Origin: an uncultured Clostridium sp.
Lineage (GTDB): Bacteria > Bacillota_A > Clostridia > TANB77 > CAG-508
Length of the DNA: 31,333 bases
Direction: 5' to 3'
Assembly: GCA_930980675.1 (NCBI GenBank)
Contig: CAKNIU010000012.1
Coordinates: forward strand, 1 to 31,333
Shown here: in pieces, positions 1-8,700 of the stretch
How positions within the stretch are numbered: the stretch's first letter is position 1
Layout of the letters: every line of letters begins with the position of its first letter
Notes under the pieces: model-generated
The model's input: the letters and a program-made list of their open reading frames with translations, nothing else
What the model was told of the DNA's origin: nothing
Database searches by the model: none
Program-made: the position numbers and the translations under genes

Positions 1-63
1 TTATTTTTTCTAATATTGCTTTGTCTTTTGTACACACTTAGTATATATTTAAAATGGTTCGTT

Positions 64-140
64 GTCAATTGAACTGACCAAAGATTTTACTTTTGCACGG
101 TCCTTTTCGTGAAATTTTACGTTTTGGTCCGTCCCCATCG
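64..140. repeat. Degenerate REP-like palindromic repeat
   Basis: This non-coding stretch contains an outer inverted pair, GACCAAA and TTTGGTC, about 45 bp apart. Inside it are fragments resembling CGGTCC and GGTCCGTCCCC, and it is preceded by TTGTCAATTG. The GTCAATTG and CGTCCC words recur at 5713-5740. I take it as an eroded copy of a dispersed intergenic repeat of the kind I associate with REP/RAYT-type elements in Clostridia. That family label is from memory and no transposase lies nearby. Confidence 0.35.
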
Positions 141-151
141 GAAAATATTAT

Positions 152-180
152 GAAAAAAAAGAAGGTCCCGAAGGACCTCC
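152..180 (-). terminator. Rho-independent terminator with UUCG loop
   Basis: On the minus strand a stem AGGTCC/GGACCT is closed by a TTCG tetraloop and followed by a run of eight T after TTC. This is a textbook intrinsic terminator. It lies about 135 bp downstream of the ferredoxin stop and probably ends the whole walR-to-ferredoxin transcription unit. Confidence 0.8.
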
Positions 181-203
181 CAATGAAAAAGCTTGAAACC
201 TTG

Positions 204-232
204 AGTAAATTCTATATATCATAGGATTTACT
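204..232. other. Intergenic hairpin, 12-bp stem
   Basis: AGTAAATTCTAT and ATAGGATTTACT form a 12-bp stem with one mismatch or wobble, depending on strand, around a 5-nt loop (ATATC). There is no T-run, so it is not itself a terminator. It sits between the ferredoxin stop and the UUCG terminator. It could stabilise the mRNA 3' end or belong to a small RNA sharing that terminator. Confidence 0.4.
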
Positions 233-313
233 GCAATCATTCTAGCACCCATTTTCGAGTTTGTCAAGTGGTATTTTAATTTTTTTACACACTCATGTAA
301 TTTATTTTATGTA

Positions 314-490
314 TTAGTCATTGTCGATTTCTGGAGCTCCAACTGGGCAAACAGAAGCACAACTTCCACATTCTATACATTGACTTTTGTCAATAACATA
401 TTTATTTTCGCCTTGTGATATGCAGTTTACTGGGCAAGATGCTGCACAAGCACCGCATTGTACGCAAGCGTCTGAAATTTTGTATGCCAT
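314..490 (-). CDS. 2[4Fe-4S] ferredoxin
   Basis: This 58-aa protein is a clostridial-type ferredoxin, a small soluble cytoplasmic electron carrier for fermentative redox enzymes. Two complete cluster motifs are visible: C9-x2-C12-x2-C15-x3-C19-Pro and C38-x2-C41-x2-C44-x3-C48-Pro. An extra Cys is at 23 and the C-terminal tail is acidic, both usual in the family. I chose the ATG at 490 (MAYKI...) because AAAGGTGG lies 6-8 nt upstream. The in-frame GTG at 502 overlaps that Shine-Dalgarno and is unlikely to be used. It follows ricT by 80 bp in the same direction, so it may be the last gene of that operon, but it could have its own promoter. The redox partner cannot be told from context. Confidence 0.93.
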   Translation of the reverse strand: MAYKISDACVQCGACAASCPVNCISQGENKYVIDKSQCIECGSCASVCPVGAPEIDND

Positions 491-570
491 ATTTTTCACC
501 ACCTTTCGCTTTACTTTATTTTAACTTGTATATTATATTTATTGCAAGTTTTTATATACTTCAAAATAGT

Positions 571-1494
571 TTACATCTCATCATCATTTGACGAGCTTAT
601 TTCCATTTTATCCATTTGTTCCATTTGCTCTAGCTCTTTTAAGTCTTCTTCGCTAACTTCTTGTTCAACTTCTTTCTTGCCATCTTTTATTACTTTTACA
701 TCTGATGCATTATATTTTTTATAATAGAAATTGTCTTCATTGTCTTTTAGCTTAACTTTTAATACTTCGTTTAAAACTTCTATTCCTTCAACTGTACCTT
801 CGCCTTCATCTGTGCTTACTATTGCACCAAGTTTAGGCAATTTTTTTAGTTTGTCTTCATATACATTTTGCTCATATTTCAAGCAACACATTAATCTGCC
901 ACAAGAACCTGTAATTTTTGATGCATTTAAAGATAAATTTTGTTCTTTTGCCATTTTTATTGTTACTACATCCAACTTTTTAAGAAATGAACAACAACAA
1001 AGTTCTCTACCACATGGACCATTTCCACCCATTCTTTTTATTTCATCTCTAACGCCTATTTGTCTAAGTTCTATTCTTGTTCTAAATACACTTGCTAAGT
1101 CTTTTACTAAATCTCTAAAGTCTATTCTTCCATCTGCTGTGAAGTAAAACAATAATTTTGAATTGTCAAATAGGTATCTTGCTTCAACTAGGTTCATTTT
1201 TAATTTATGTTCTTTTATTTTCTTTTGGCAAATGTCAAATGCCTTTTTTTCATTTTTTAAGTTTTCTTGCTGATGTCTTCTATCATCTTTATTTGCTATT
1301 CTAAGTATTTTCTTTAATTCTTTTTTTACTTTATCATCCGGTAAATTTCTAGAATTTACTGTTACAGTGCCATATTCTTGTCCTAAAGCTGTTTCTACTA
1401 TTACTTCGTCACCATTTCTTACGTCTAAATTTCCCGGATCAAAGAAGTATATTTTACCTGGTTTTCTAAATCTGACTCCTACTATTTTTACCAC
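571..1494 (-). CDS. ricT: PSP1-domain protein RicT (YaaT)
   Basis: The 307-aa product is a PSP1-family protein of the RicT/YaaT type. In Bacillus, RicT works with RicA (YmcA) and RicF (YlbF) as an Fe-S protein complex that affects RNase Y-dependent mRNA maturation, sporulation and biofilm formation. The diagnostic part is the Cys-rich core: C161 and the C166-C168 run, then C198 and C203-C204, in the GPCGRELCCC and GSCGRLMCC motifs. The last 35 residues are acidic and Met-rich and probably disordered. The start is GTG, with AAAGGAGG about 10 nt upstream. It directly follows holB, the same order as in B. subtilis, which supports the assignment. RicA and RicF are not in this window. Confidence 0.93.
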   Translation of the reverse strand: MVKIVGVRFRKPGKIYFFDPGNLDVRNGDEVIVETALGQEYGTVTVNSRNLPDDKVKKELKKILRIANKDDRRHQQENLKNEKKAFDICQKKIKEHKLKMNLVEARYLFDNSKLLFYFTADGRIDFRDLVKDLASVFRTRIELRQIGVRDEIKRMGGNGPCGRELCCCSFLKKLDVVTIKMAKEQNLSLNASKITGSCGRLMCCLKYEQNVYEDKLKKLPKLGAIVSTDEGEGTVEGIEVLNEVLKVKLKDNEDNFYYKKYNASDVKVIKDGKKEVEQEVSEEDLKELEQMEQMDKMEISSSNDDEM

Positions 1495-1595
1495 TGTGCT
1501 TAGTCCTCCTTTCTCGCCTTTTAATATTGTTTAATCAAATAAATATTATTGAATATATGTTTGAAACATTTCTGCAAACGTAACATAAAAATCTA

Positions 1596-2549
1596 TTATT
1601 TATGCAATTCTTCCCATATGTGCATTAGCATATAGTCTATACACATATCATAATTATTATTTGCTAATATTTTCTTTTTAGTTTTTTCTATTATACTAAT
1701 TGCTTTTGAATATTTAATATTTTCTTTTGCCTTTTCAAAAAATATTATATTTAAAAAGTCAAGCAATGTCATTATATCATCTTTTGATGAATATAACAAA
1801 TCTGAATTATTTAATACATCTATTAAGCTATTTTTGCTTAAATAATCTGCAATAATTTTTAGCTGTGCAAACATTTCTCTTTTTTCAGAAATAGTATCTG
1901 CTTTTGCGACACTACCTTCGCATAACCTTATTATATCTTGGTCATTTGTGTGAAGTATTTGTGATATTTCTTCATTTGTTAAATCTTCAAATCTTATTAT
2001 AACACATCTTGATTTTATTGTTTGCAACATTCTGTTTTCATTAGATGCAATTAAAATAATCATTGCATATTCTGGTGGTTCTTCTAAAGTTTTTAACAAA
2101 CAATTTTGGCTTTCTTCTGTCATTGTGTCTGCGTCATCTATAATGTATACCTTTTTGCTTGAACTTATGGGCTTTTCTACAATTTTTGCTTGCAAGTTAC
2201 GTATTTGCTCTATTTTTATACTTTTGCCATCTGGTACAATGATGCTAAAGTCAGGATTACTATTCGCATCAAATTTTATGCAAGAATCACAGTTGTCAAA
2301 GTCAAGTTCTAAATTATCATTTGCAACATTATTATTTTGAACCTCATTATTCTTAACACCGTTATTTTGAGCACCACCATTACTTCCAAGGCACATTACT
2401 TTTTTAGCCAAATCTTTTGCAAAATTTTTTTTGCCTACCCCAGCTTTTCCAACAAATAAATAGCTATGTGATACATTGTTAGATTTTACTGCATTTTTAA
2501 GCGATTCTTTTATTTTATTATTTCCAACTATGTTTTCAAATAATTGCAT
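1596..2549 (-). CDS. holB: DNA polymerase III delta' subunit
   Basis: HolB is the delta' subunit of the clamp loader, which opens and loads the beta sliding clamp during replication. The 317-aa product has the AAA+ Walker A GKAGVGKK at residues 34-41, the sensor-type DADTMTEESQN region and the SRC motif (KSRCVIIRF). The zinc module is odd. C53 is followed not by the usual short spacer but by about 33 residues containing four tandem pentapeptides (59-78, pattern x-A/V-x-N-N), then C87 and C90. One of the four usual zinc Cys seems absent. I chose the ATG at 2549 because GTGAGG lies 6-7 nt upstream; the GTG at 2561 sits inside that Shine-Dalgarno. Its neighbours are lepB upstream and ricT downstream, each about 100 bp away. 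Confidence 0.92.
   Translation of the reverse strand: MQLFENIVGNNKIKESLKNAVKSNNVSHSYLFVGKAGVGKKNFAKDLAKKVMCLGSNGGAQNNGVKNNEVQNNNVANDNLELDFDNCDSCIKFDANSNPDFSIIVPDGKSIKIEQIRNLQAKIVEKPISSSKKVYIIDDADTMTEESQNCLLKTLEEPPEYAMIILIASNENRMLQTIKSRCVIIRFEDLTNEEISQILHTNDQDIIRLCEGSVAKADTISEKREMFAQLKIIADYLSKNSLIDVLNNSDLLYSSKDDIMTLLDFLNIIFFEKAKENIKYSKAISIIEKTKKKILANNNYDMCIDYMLMHIWEELHK
2316..2375 (-). repeat. 4 x 15-bp in-frame tandem repeat inside holB
   Basis: Four contiguous 15-bp units at 2361-2375, 2346-2360, 2331-2345 and 2316-2330 encode GAQNN, GVKNN, EVQNN and NVAND. The units are related but not identical, so the expansion is not very recent. It keeps the reading frame and falls between the zinc-binding Cys of HolB. 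Confidence 0.85.
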
Positions 2550-2641
2550 TTTATTCCTCACTTTGTATTTTTCTAAAAAACCTCGAAGTAAATGCGGAAG
2601 AATATATATTGAAGTGTAAGTATAAATTATATTGTAAATTT

Positions 2642-3277
2642 TTATTCTACCTTTCCGAATTTATTAAGAGGCCAAAACCTAATCACAACCTTACTTTCTA
2701 TTCTTTCAAGAGGTATACAGCCAAATGCTCTACAATCTTTTGAACCTTCTCTGTTATCTCCCATTGCAAATACAGTATTTTCTGGAACTGTAAAATCGTT
2801 TAGTACTCCTGTAGGCTCTGTTATTACATCATCTGTTAAATATGGCTCGTCTAATTTTTCTCCATTTATATATACTTTGCCATCTTTTATTTCTACATGC
2901 TCTCCTGGCAAAGCGATTACTCTTTTTATATAACTTTCTTTTCCTATTTCTAAAACGTGATATGTAAATTTTCCCCACCAAGTTGTAGGCTCATTATCAT
3001 ATTTTGCAATAGGATTATCTATCTCTTCTGCAGTTAAACCAGTAGCTTTATTACTTGGTGCTTCAAATGTAATTATATCTCCTCTTTCAGGCATTTCGCC
3101 AAAAGTTCTAGGTAGTCTATTTAATATAAGTCTATCATTTTGCTCCAACGTTGGCCACATTGAAGTTTGCTTTACTATAGTTGGAGTGCCTACAAAGTAT
3201 TTTATTAATATTGCAATAACAACTGCAATTATAATACAATATATCCATTCCAATATATTTTTTACTTTATCATTCAT
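2642..3277 (-). CDS. lepB: Signal peptidase I
   Basis: This 211-aa type I signal peptidase (S26 family) cleaves signal peptides from secreted proteins at the outer face of the membrane. One N-terminal membrane anchor spans about residues 9-30. The catalytic Ser39 lies in QTSMWPTL and the general-base Lys is near residue 118 in YIKRVIALPGE. The GDNREGSKDCRAFG box matches the family, except that Cys replaces the common Ser in the usual SxDSR stretch. The length is normal for Gram-positive SipS-type enzymes. The start is ATG with GGAGG about 12 nt upstream, a rather long spacing. It lies between walK and holB on the same strand and is probably co-transcribed. Confidence 0.93.
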   Translation of the reverse strand: MNDKVKNILEWIYCIIIAVVIAILIKYFVGTPTIVKQTSMWPTLEQNDRLILNRLPRTFGEMPERGDIITFEAPSNKATGLTAEEIDNPIAKYDNEPTTWWGKFTYHVLEIGKESYIKRVIALPGEHVEIKDGKVYINGEKLDEPYLTDDVITEPTGVLNDFTVPENTVFAMGDNREGSKDCRAFGCIPLERIESKVVIRFWPLNKFGKVE

Positions 3278-3371
3278 TGTATAAATTTGCCTCCAAATTA
3301 CTTTGTATTATATTGGTGTTTTTTTATGCTATTTATGCAAAAATTAACAATACTTATGTTATTACTTGTAT

Positions 3372-4754
3372 TTATTTCTTTTTTACAGGTATTTGTATTA
3401 CTACTTCTGTTCCTTCATTCACTTTACTTTTAATATTTATACTTCCATTATTTTTTTCAATAATTTCTTTTGCTATGGATAAGCCAAGTCCAGTTCCTCC
3501 AAGTTGCCTTGAACGTGCTTTGTCCACTCTATAGAATCTTTCAAATATTCTTTCTAAGTCTTCTTTAGGGATTCCTATACCTGTATCTTTTATTTTTACA
3601 TACGCATCATTATGTACAAATCCTACATATATATCTATTTTTCCACCGTCTGGTGTATATTTAATACTATTACTTAAAATATTTAATATTACTCTTTCTA
3701 TGCCATCTTTATCTGCATAAACATAAGGAACATTGGCTGTTACAAAACAATTTACTTCTTGATTTTTCTTCTTGATTTCTATATCAAATTTTTCTTTACA
3801 AGCCTTTGCTAATTCTCCCAAATCAAATTCTGTTGGCTTATATGCTACCCTATCATTATCGTATTTTGAAAGTGTTAGTAAATCTTGAACTAGCTTTTCC
3901 ATTCTGTCAGCATTGTCATCTATAACATGTAAAAAGTGCTTTTCAGTTTCTTTATCGCAATCACCATCAAGAAGTGTTTCTGAATAGCCTTTAATTGATG
4001 TAATAGGAGTTTTTAGCTCGTGAGATACATCTGCGACAAATTCTTTTCGCATATTATCTAATTTAACATGCTCTGTAATATCCTGAATGACAACCATTAC
4101 TCCTGCTGGCATATCCAAGTCATCTCTATATGGAATAAAAAATAAACTCATTGTTCCTTGTTCATTTTCTATTTTCTTTTCTGATGATGTCCAACTGTCT
4201 AAGTAAATTATTTTTTCCATATTTATATCTGAAAATTTGCCAAATATGGATTTAAAAGTTGTATCGTTATTTTTTATGCCAAGTAGTTGTTTTGCAACAG
4301 GATTTATATATGTTACTTTTCCGTCCATATTAAATGTTATAACTCCATCAGTCATATGCTTTAATATGGTTTCTTTTTGCTTCTTTTCACTATTTACATC
4401 TTTTAAGTTTTGTTTTAATTCATCTACTATTTCATTAAATGACTCTGTAATTTCATCTCCTGATGAAATTGTATTTAAGTCATTTATATCTGCACTGAAT
4501 ATAGCTTTTTTAGCACCTTTTAACATTTTTGACATTGGTTCTATATATTTTTTTACTTCTATTATAGCTATAATTATTGTAAAAACAGAGAACAAAATTA
4601 AAGATGTTATTGATACTGTTTTTATGTTAGATATGTATTCGCTACTCACACCTGCGTTTATTAGTATACGTGAAAAATATATTGTAAAAAAGCAGATTAT
4701 TGCTATTGTAACAATATATAGTATAAGTATTATTTTCATTTGAAAATTTTTCAC
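3372..4754 (-). CDS. walK: Sensor histidine kinase, WalK-like
   Basis: This 460-aa membrane histidine kinase pairs with the response regulator immediately upstream. Domains in order: TM1 about 7-31, a very short outside loop of about 14 residues, TM2 about 46-67, HAMP about 68-120, PAS about 127-230, HisKA with phospho-acceptor H245 in DVSHELKTP, and an ATPase domain with N, G1 and G2 boxes (NILSNSIKYTP, DTGIGIP, GGTGLGLSI). HAMP plus a cytoplasmic PAS and a WalR-type partner suggest WalK, which controls cell-wall metabolism. Unlike B. subtilis WalK it lacks the large extracellular sensor domain. The start is GTG with GGAGG 8 nt upstream. PhoR is the main alternative name. The walHI partner genes are not here. 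Confidence 0.88.
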   Translation of the reverse strand: MKNFQMKIILILYIVTIAIICFFTIYFSRILINAGVSSEYISNIKTVSITSLILFSVFTIIIAIIEVKKYIEPMSKMLKGAKKAIFSADINDLNTISSGDEITESFNEIVDELKQNLKDVNSEKKQKETILKHMTDGVITFNMDGKVTYINPVAKQLLGIKNNDTTFKSIFGKFSDINMEKIIYLDSWTSSEKKIENEQGTMSLFFIPYRDDLDMPAGVMVVIQDITEHVKLDNMRKEFVADVSHELKTPITSIKGYSETLLDGDCDKETEKHFLHVIDDNADRMEKLVQDLLTLSKYDNDRVAYKPTEFDLGELAKACKEKFDIEIKKKNQEVNCFVTANVPYVYADKDGIERVILNILSNSIKYTPDGGKIDIYVGFVHNDAYVKIKDTGIGIPKEDLERIFERFYRVDKARSRQLGGTGLGLSIAKEIIEKNNGSINIKSKVNEGTEVVIQIPVKKK

Positions 4755-4782
4755 GAATTATGCCTCCAATATACCTATTTAT

Positions 4783-5529
4783 TTATTTTGACTCTATGTA
4801 ATATCCTACTCCTCTTTTTGTAATAAGAATTTTTGGATTTGCCGTATTTTTTTCTATTTTTTCTCTTATTCTTCTAATTGTTACATCTACTGTTCTTATA
4901 TCGCCATAATACTCATATCCCCATACTTTTTCAAGTAAGTCTTCTCTTGTAACAACTTGTCCTGGTTTTTGTGCTAAGTACCTTAATACTTCAAATTCTC
5001 TTCTTGTTAGGTCAGTAACTTTTTGTCCCCTTACTTCAACTTCAAACTTATCGAAGTCTAGTTTTAAGTCTCCAACAACAATTTTATTGTTTCTAACTCC
5101 TGTTACACTTAAGTCATCATTTTGTTCAACTTTACGCAAATTAGCCTTAACTCTTGCAATTAGTTCTCTAATGCTAAAAGGCTTTGTCATATAATCATCT
5201 GCACCTATTTCTAATCCTAATATTTTGTCTATTTCTTCTCCTTTTGCAGATAGCATAATTATAGGAGTTTTACTAAGTGTTTGTCTAATTCTTTTGCACA
5301 CAGTAAGCCCATCTGCTTTTGGAAGCATTACATCTAATAATATTAAATCTGGGTTTTGTGAAAGTGCAAGTAATACTCCTTCTTCTCCGTCACTTGCTGT
5401 TATTGTTTTATATCCTTCTTTTTCTAAGTTAAATACTAATAAATCTTGAATTGATGGCTCATCATCTACTATTAATATTTTCTTTTTTGAATCATCATAT
5501 GTATTTGTGTTTGTTACGGTATTTTGCAC
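4783..5529 (-). CDS. walR: OmpR-family response regulator, WalR-like
   Basis: This 248-aa DNA-binding response regulator has a receiver domain at about 17-130, with acidic residues D22-D23, phospho-acceptor D66 in LLDVMLP and K116 in TKPF. A winged-helix effector domain occupies about 150-246. The C-terminal stretches RTVDVTIRRIREKIE and TKRGVGYY are the form I associate with WalR (YycF), the essential cell-wall regulator; PhoP is the nearest alternative. The first 15 residues are a polar Thr/Asn-rich extension not needed for the fold. The start is GTG with AAAGGTGGGA upstream. It is the first gene of the minus-strand block, 28 bp before walK. Confidence 0.9.
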   Translation of the reverse strand: MQNTVTNTNTYDDSKKKILIVDDEPSIQDLLVFNLEKEGYKTITASDGEEGVLLALSQNPDLILLDVMLPKADGLTVCKRIRQTLSKTPIIMLSAKGEEIDKILGLEIGADDYMTKPFSIRELIARVKANLRKVEQNDDLSVTGVRNNKIVVGDLKLDFDKFEVEVRGQKVTDLTRREFEVLRYLAQKPGQVVTREDLLEKVWGYEYYGDIRTVDVTIRRIREKIEKNTANPKILITKRGVGYYIESK

Positions 5530-5712
5530 AAAAGTCCCACCTTTCTAAATTTTTAGCAAATTTTATTGCTTTGCTTTAAGTGTATTTTAATAGTTTGTTT
5601 TAAGGTATACACTAAGCCGATTTTCTCATAGCTATATTTATATCACAAATATGGGAATTTATCAATCAAAAATTGAAAGTTTTTGAGAAACTTGTTGGAC
5701 TGTCAAAAAGGA

Positions 5713-5740
5713 ACGTCCCAATTGACACGTCCCAATTGAC
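5713..5740. repeat. Perfect 14-bp tandem duplication, REP-like
   Basis: ACGTCCCAATTGAC occurs twice back to back (5713-5726 and 5727-5740), preceded by GTCAAAAAGGA and followed by AATT. It sits between the glucan synthase stop and the walR start. It shares the GTCAATTG and CGTCCC words with 64-140, so both are probably copies of one dispersed intergenic repeat family. Confidence 0.6.
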
Positions 5741-5751
5741 AATTAACAACA

Positions 5752-8700
5752 CTAAAACTCCACTTTTACCTCAAACTCTCCTTCATCTTTTAGCTTTATT
5801 TCATCTACTTTTTCTCCGTTTAAATACATTTGAGGAGTTTCATTCATTCTTTCATACTTAATATTGTACTTCGCGTTTTTCCACCTAAACACTACTTCAA
5901 ATTCATTCCAATCTTTTGGCACACATGGTTTTACTTTTAACATTCCGTGATGAATTTTTAGTCCTAATATATATTCTGTTTGAAGTGTAAACATCCAACC
6001 ACTTGAGCCGGTATACCAAGTCCAGCCCCCTCTGCCTGCAAATTCATTTTCGCCATATATGTCCGCTTCTACTGCATATGGTTCTACTTTGTACTTGATT
6101 GCCTGTTCTTCTGTTTTGCTGTGTTCTATTGGATTTATCATTTTATAAATTTCTATAGCTTCTTCTGGTTTATTTAATATGGCTTCTGCAATTGCTCCCC
6201 AAATAGCTGCGTGAGTGTATTGTCCTCCATTTTCTCTCATTCCGGGGGCATATGAAGCTATATAACCAGGTTTAAATTCTTCATTTTCAAAAGGTGGTGT
6301 TAGTAATTTTACTAAATTGTTTTCTTTGTCTATTAAATATTTCTCCATATTTTCCATTGCTATATATTTTTTATCATTGTCTCCTGCATTTGATATAACA
6401 GACCAACTTTGAGATATACCATCTATTTTACATTCCTTATTTACTGCACTTCCAAGAACTTTTTTATCATCTGTGGTTGCTCTTTTATACCATCTGCCAT
6501 CCCAACCTTCTGTATTTAGATTTTTTCTTAATTTTTCTGCCACTTCCATTAGTCGTTCATATTCGTCAGATTTCTCATCAGTATCTATATTTTTAACATC
6601 CACATTTTTCTTTGATGCTAGCATTGCTATAGTTGTTTCTTTATTTGCAAATCTTGTTATATATTTTGAATATTCTGCAAATTTTATTAGTATTGAATAT
6701 AAGAAAAATCCTAGCCAAACACTTTCACCTTTGCCTTTTACTCCTACTTTGTTCATACCATCATTCCAGTCTCCACCCTGAATTTTCGGAAAATATTCAA
6801 AATCTAGTGATCTATTTATCGCTCTCATGCAATGGTGATATATACTTTCCTTTTCCTTAGTTGTTTTAAATTTATCCATATAGTCGTGTTCATCTTCTTT
6901 AAGTTTTCTACCCTTTACAAACTCAGTTTCTTCATTTAATATTCCAAAATTTCCCGTAAATTCTATATATGTGATGACTGCATAAGGTAGCCATAATAAA
7001 TCATCACTATATCTAGCTCTTATACCAATGTTTTTATCGTTATGCCACCAGTGCAATACATCTCCTTCTTTAAATTGATGTTTAGCATGAAGTAAGATTT
7101 GATTTTTTAAAATATTGCTGTCCAAATATTTTAAATTCATTGCGTCTTGCAATTGGTCTCTATATCCTATAGCTCCTCCTGATTGATAAAATCCCGTTTT
7201 AGCAAATTTTCTTGATACTATAGTTTGATATATTGTCCACCCATTTTGCAAAATATCGAATGATTTTAAAGGCGTTTTCGCCTGAATTATTTTTACTTGG
7301 TCTAGCCAATATTTTTTTACTTCTTCTAATGCCTCTTTTTCCCTTCCTAAATATTTGGCTCCCGCTTCCATACATTTTGTTTCTGTTTCTTCTGCACCTA
7401 GTATTAATGTTATTTCTTTTGTTTCTAAAGAATCAATTTCTACATCTATTTGAACTATCTCATCTTTATAAGTTATAGGCTCATTACTTGTTATATATGC
7501 ATAGTAGTTAGGCTTTTTATTATTTTTTATTAATAATAAATTGTAGTTTTCTTTAAATAAAGAATTTATAAATCTATCTTTTGTTTCGTCAAGTACAAAG
7601 TCAATTTTATAAAATATTTTTATTTTTTTCTTTTTTAAGCTTGTATTTTTTAAACTCAATTTGCTTATTTTTAAACTATCTTTTACTGGAACAAATATGG
7701 TTAACTCTTCTTCAATGTCATTATATATATGCTCGTATTTTGAATATCCAAATCCATAAGTTATATGATAATTTCCGTCATCTGCTAAAATATTGGGGCT
7801 AATTGAAAATGATGCATTGTCATTTATTGTGGCTTTATCTTTTTGTATATTGTTTTCAGAGTCCTGCTCTTGCATTATTATTATTTCAGATGGTTTGTCT
7901 AAATGTGCATCATTTGAAAATTCTGTTATTCTATTTGTTTTACAATTTTTATACCAAGTATACCCTCCAAGTCCTTCTGTAACAACTGTACCAAATTTAT
8001 CATTTGCCATTATATTACTCCATGCAACTGGTGTCTTTTTATTTTTATCAATTATTATATGATATTCATTTCCATCTTCCGAAAAACCGCCATATCCATT
8101 AAAATATAATAATTTACTTGTGTCGATTTCAATGTCCTTTTTTGATTTTCCTTGCTTACAAATAAGTTCATTTGTTTTTATAGTTTGTTTGTTAGTTGAA
8201 TAGTCTTGCTTTGTGCTATTTAAAAGTTTTCCATCTTGCCTATTTTGTTCCATTTCTTTAGCTTTCATTTGTACTGATATTGAGCCAAGTTTTGAATCTA
8301 ATATTAAATTTGCTCTTGCCTCTATAACCCTTCTATCTTCTAACGGTATATTTATTAATTTTTTAAAGTCTGTCTGAATTTCATTTTTTGAAAGAACAAC
8401 TATATCTACCGGTATATTTTTCATATCAAAAAATTCTTTTGCTTTTATTAATTCATTTAACAAATACGTATCATTTTTGTCTCGTAATTTTGCTAATAAA
8501 ATTGGGTTATCTCCTGAAATTCCATACTTCCATAGTCTTTCATTAGAAAGGTCTAATTCAAAATTACACTCTTTATTATCTGGGAATAATAATTTTTCAA
8601 TTATCTTTTGGTATATGTCTATATCTTTTCCTTTAATGTTTAAAAATCTTGCTTCTGCAAAACTGTGATTTTTCGATAAATCAAAAATTGTATTTAGTCT

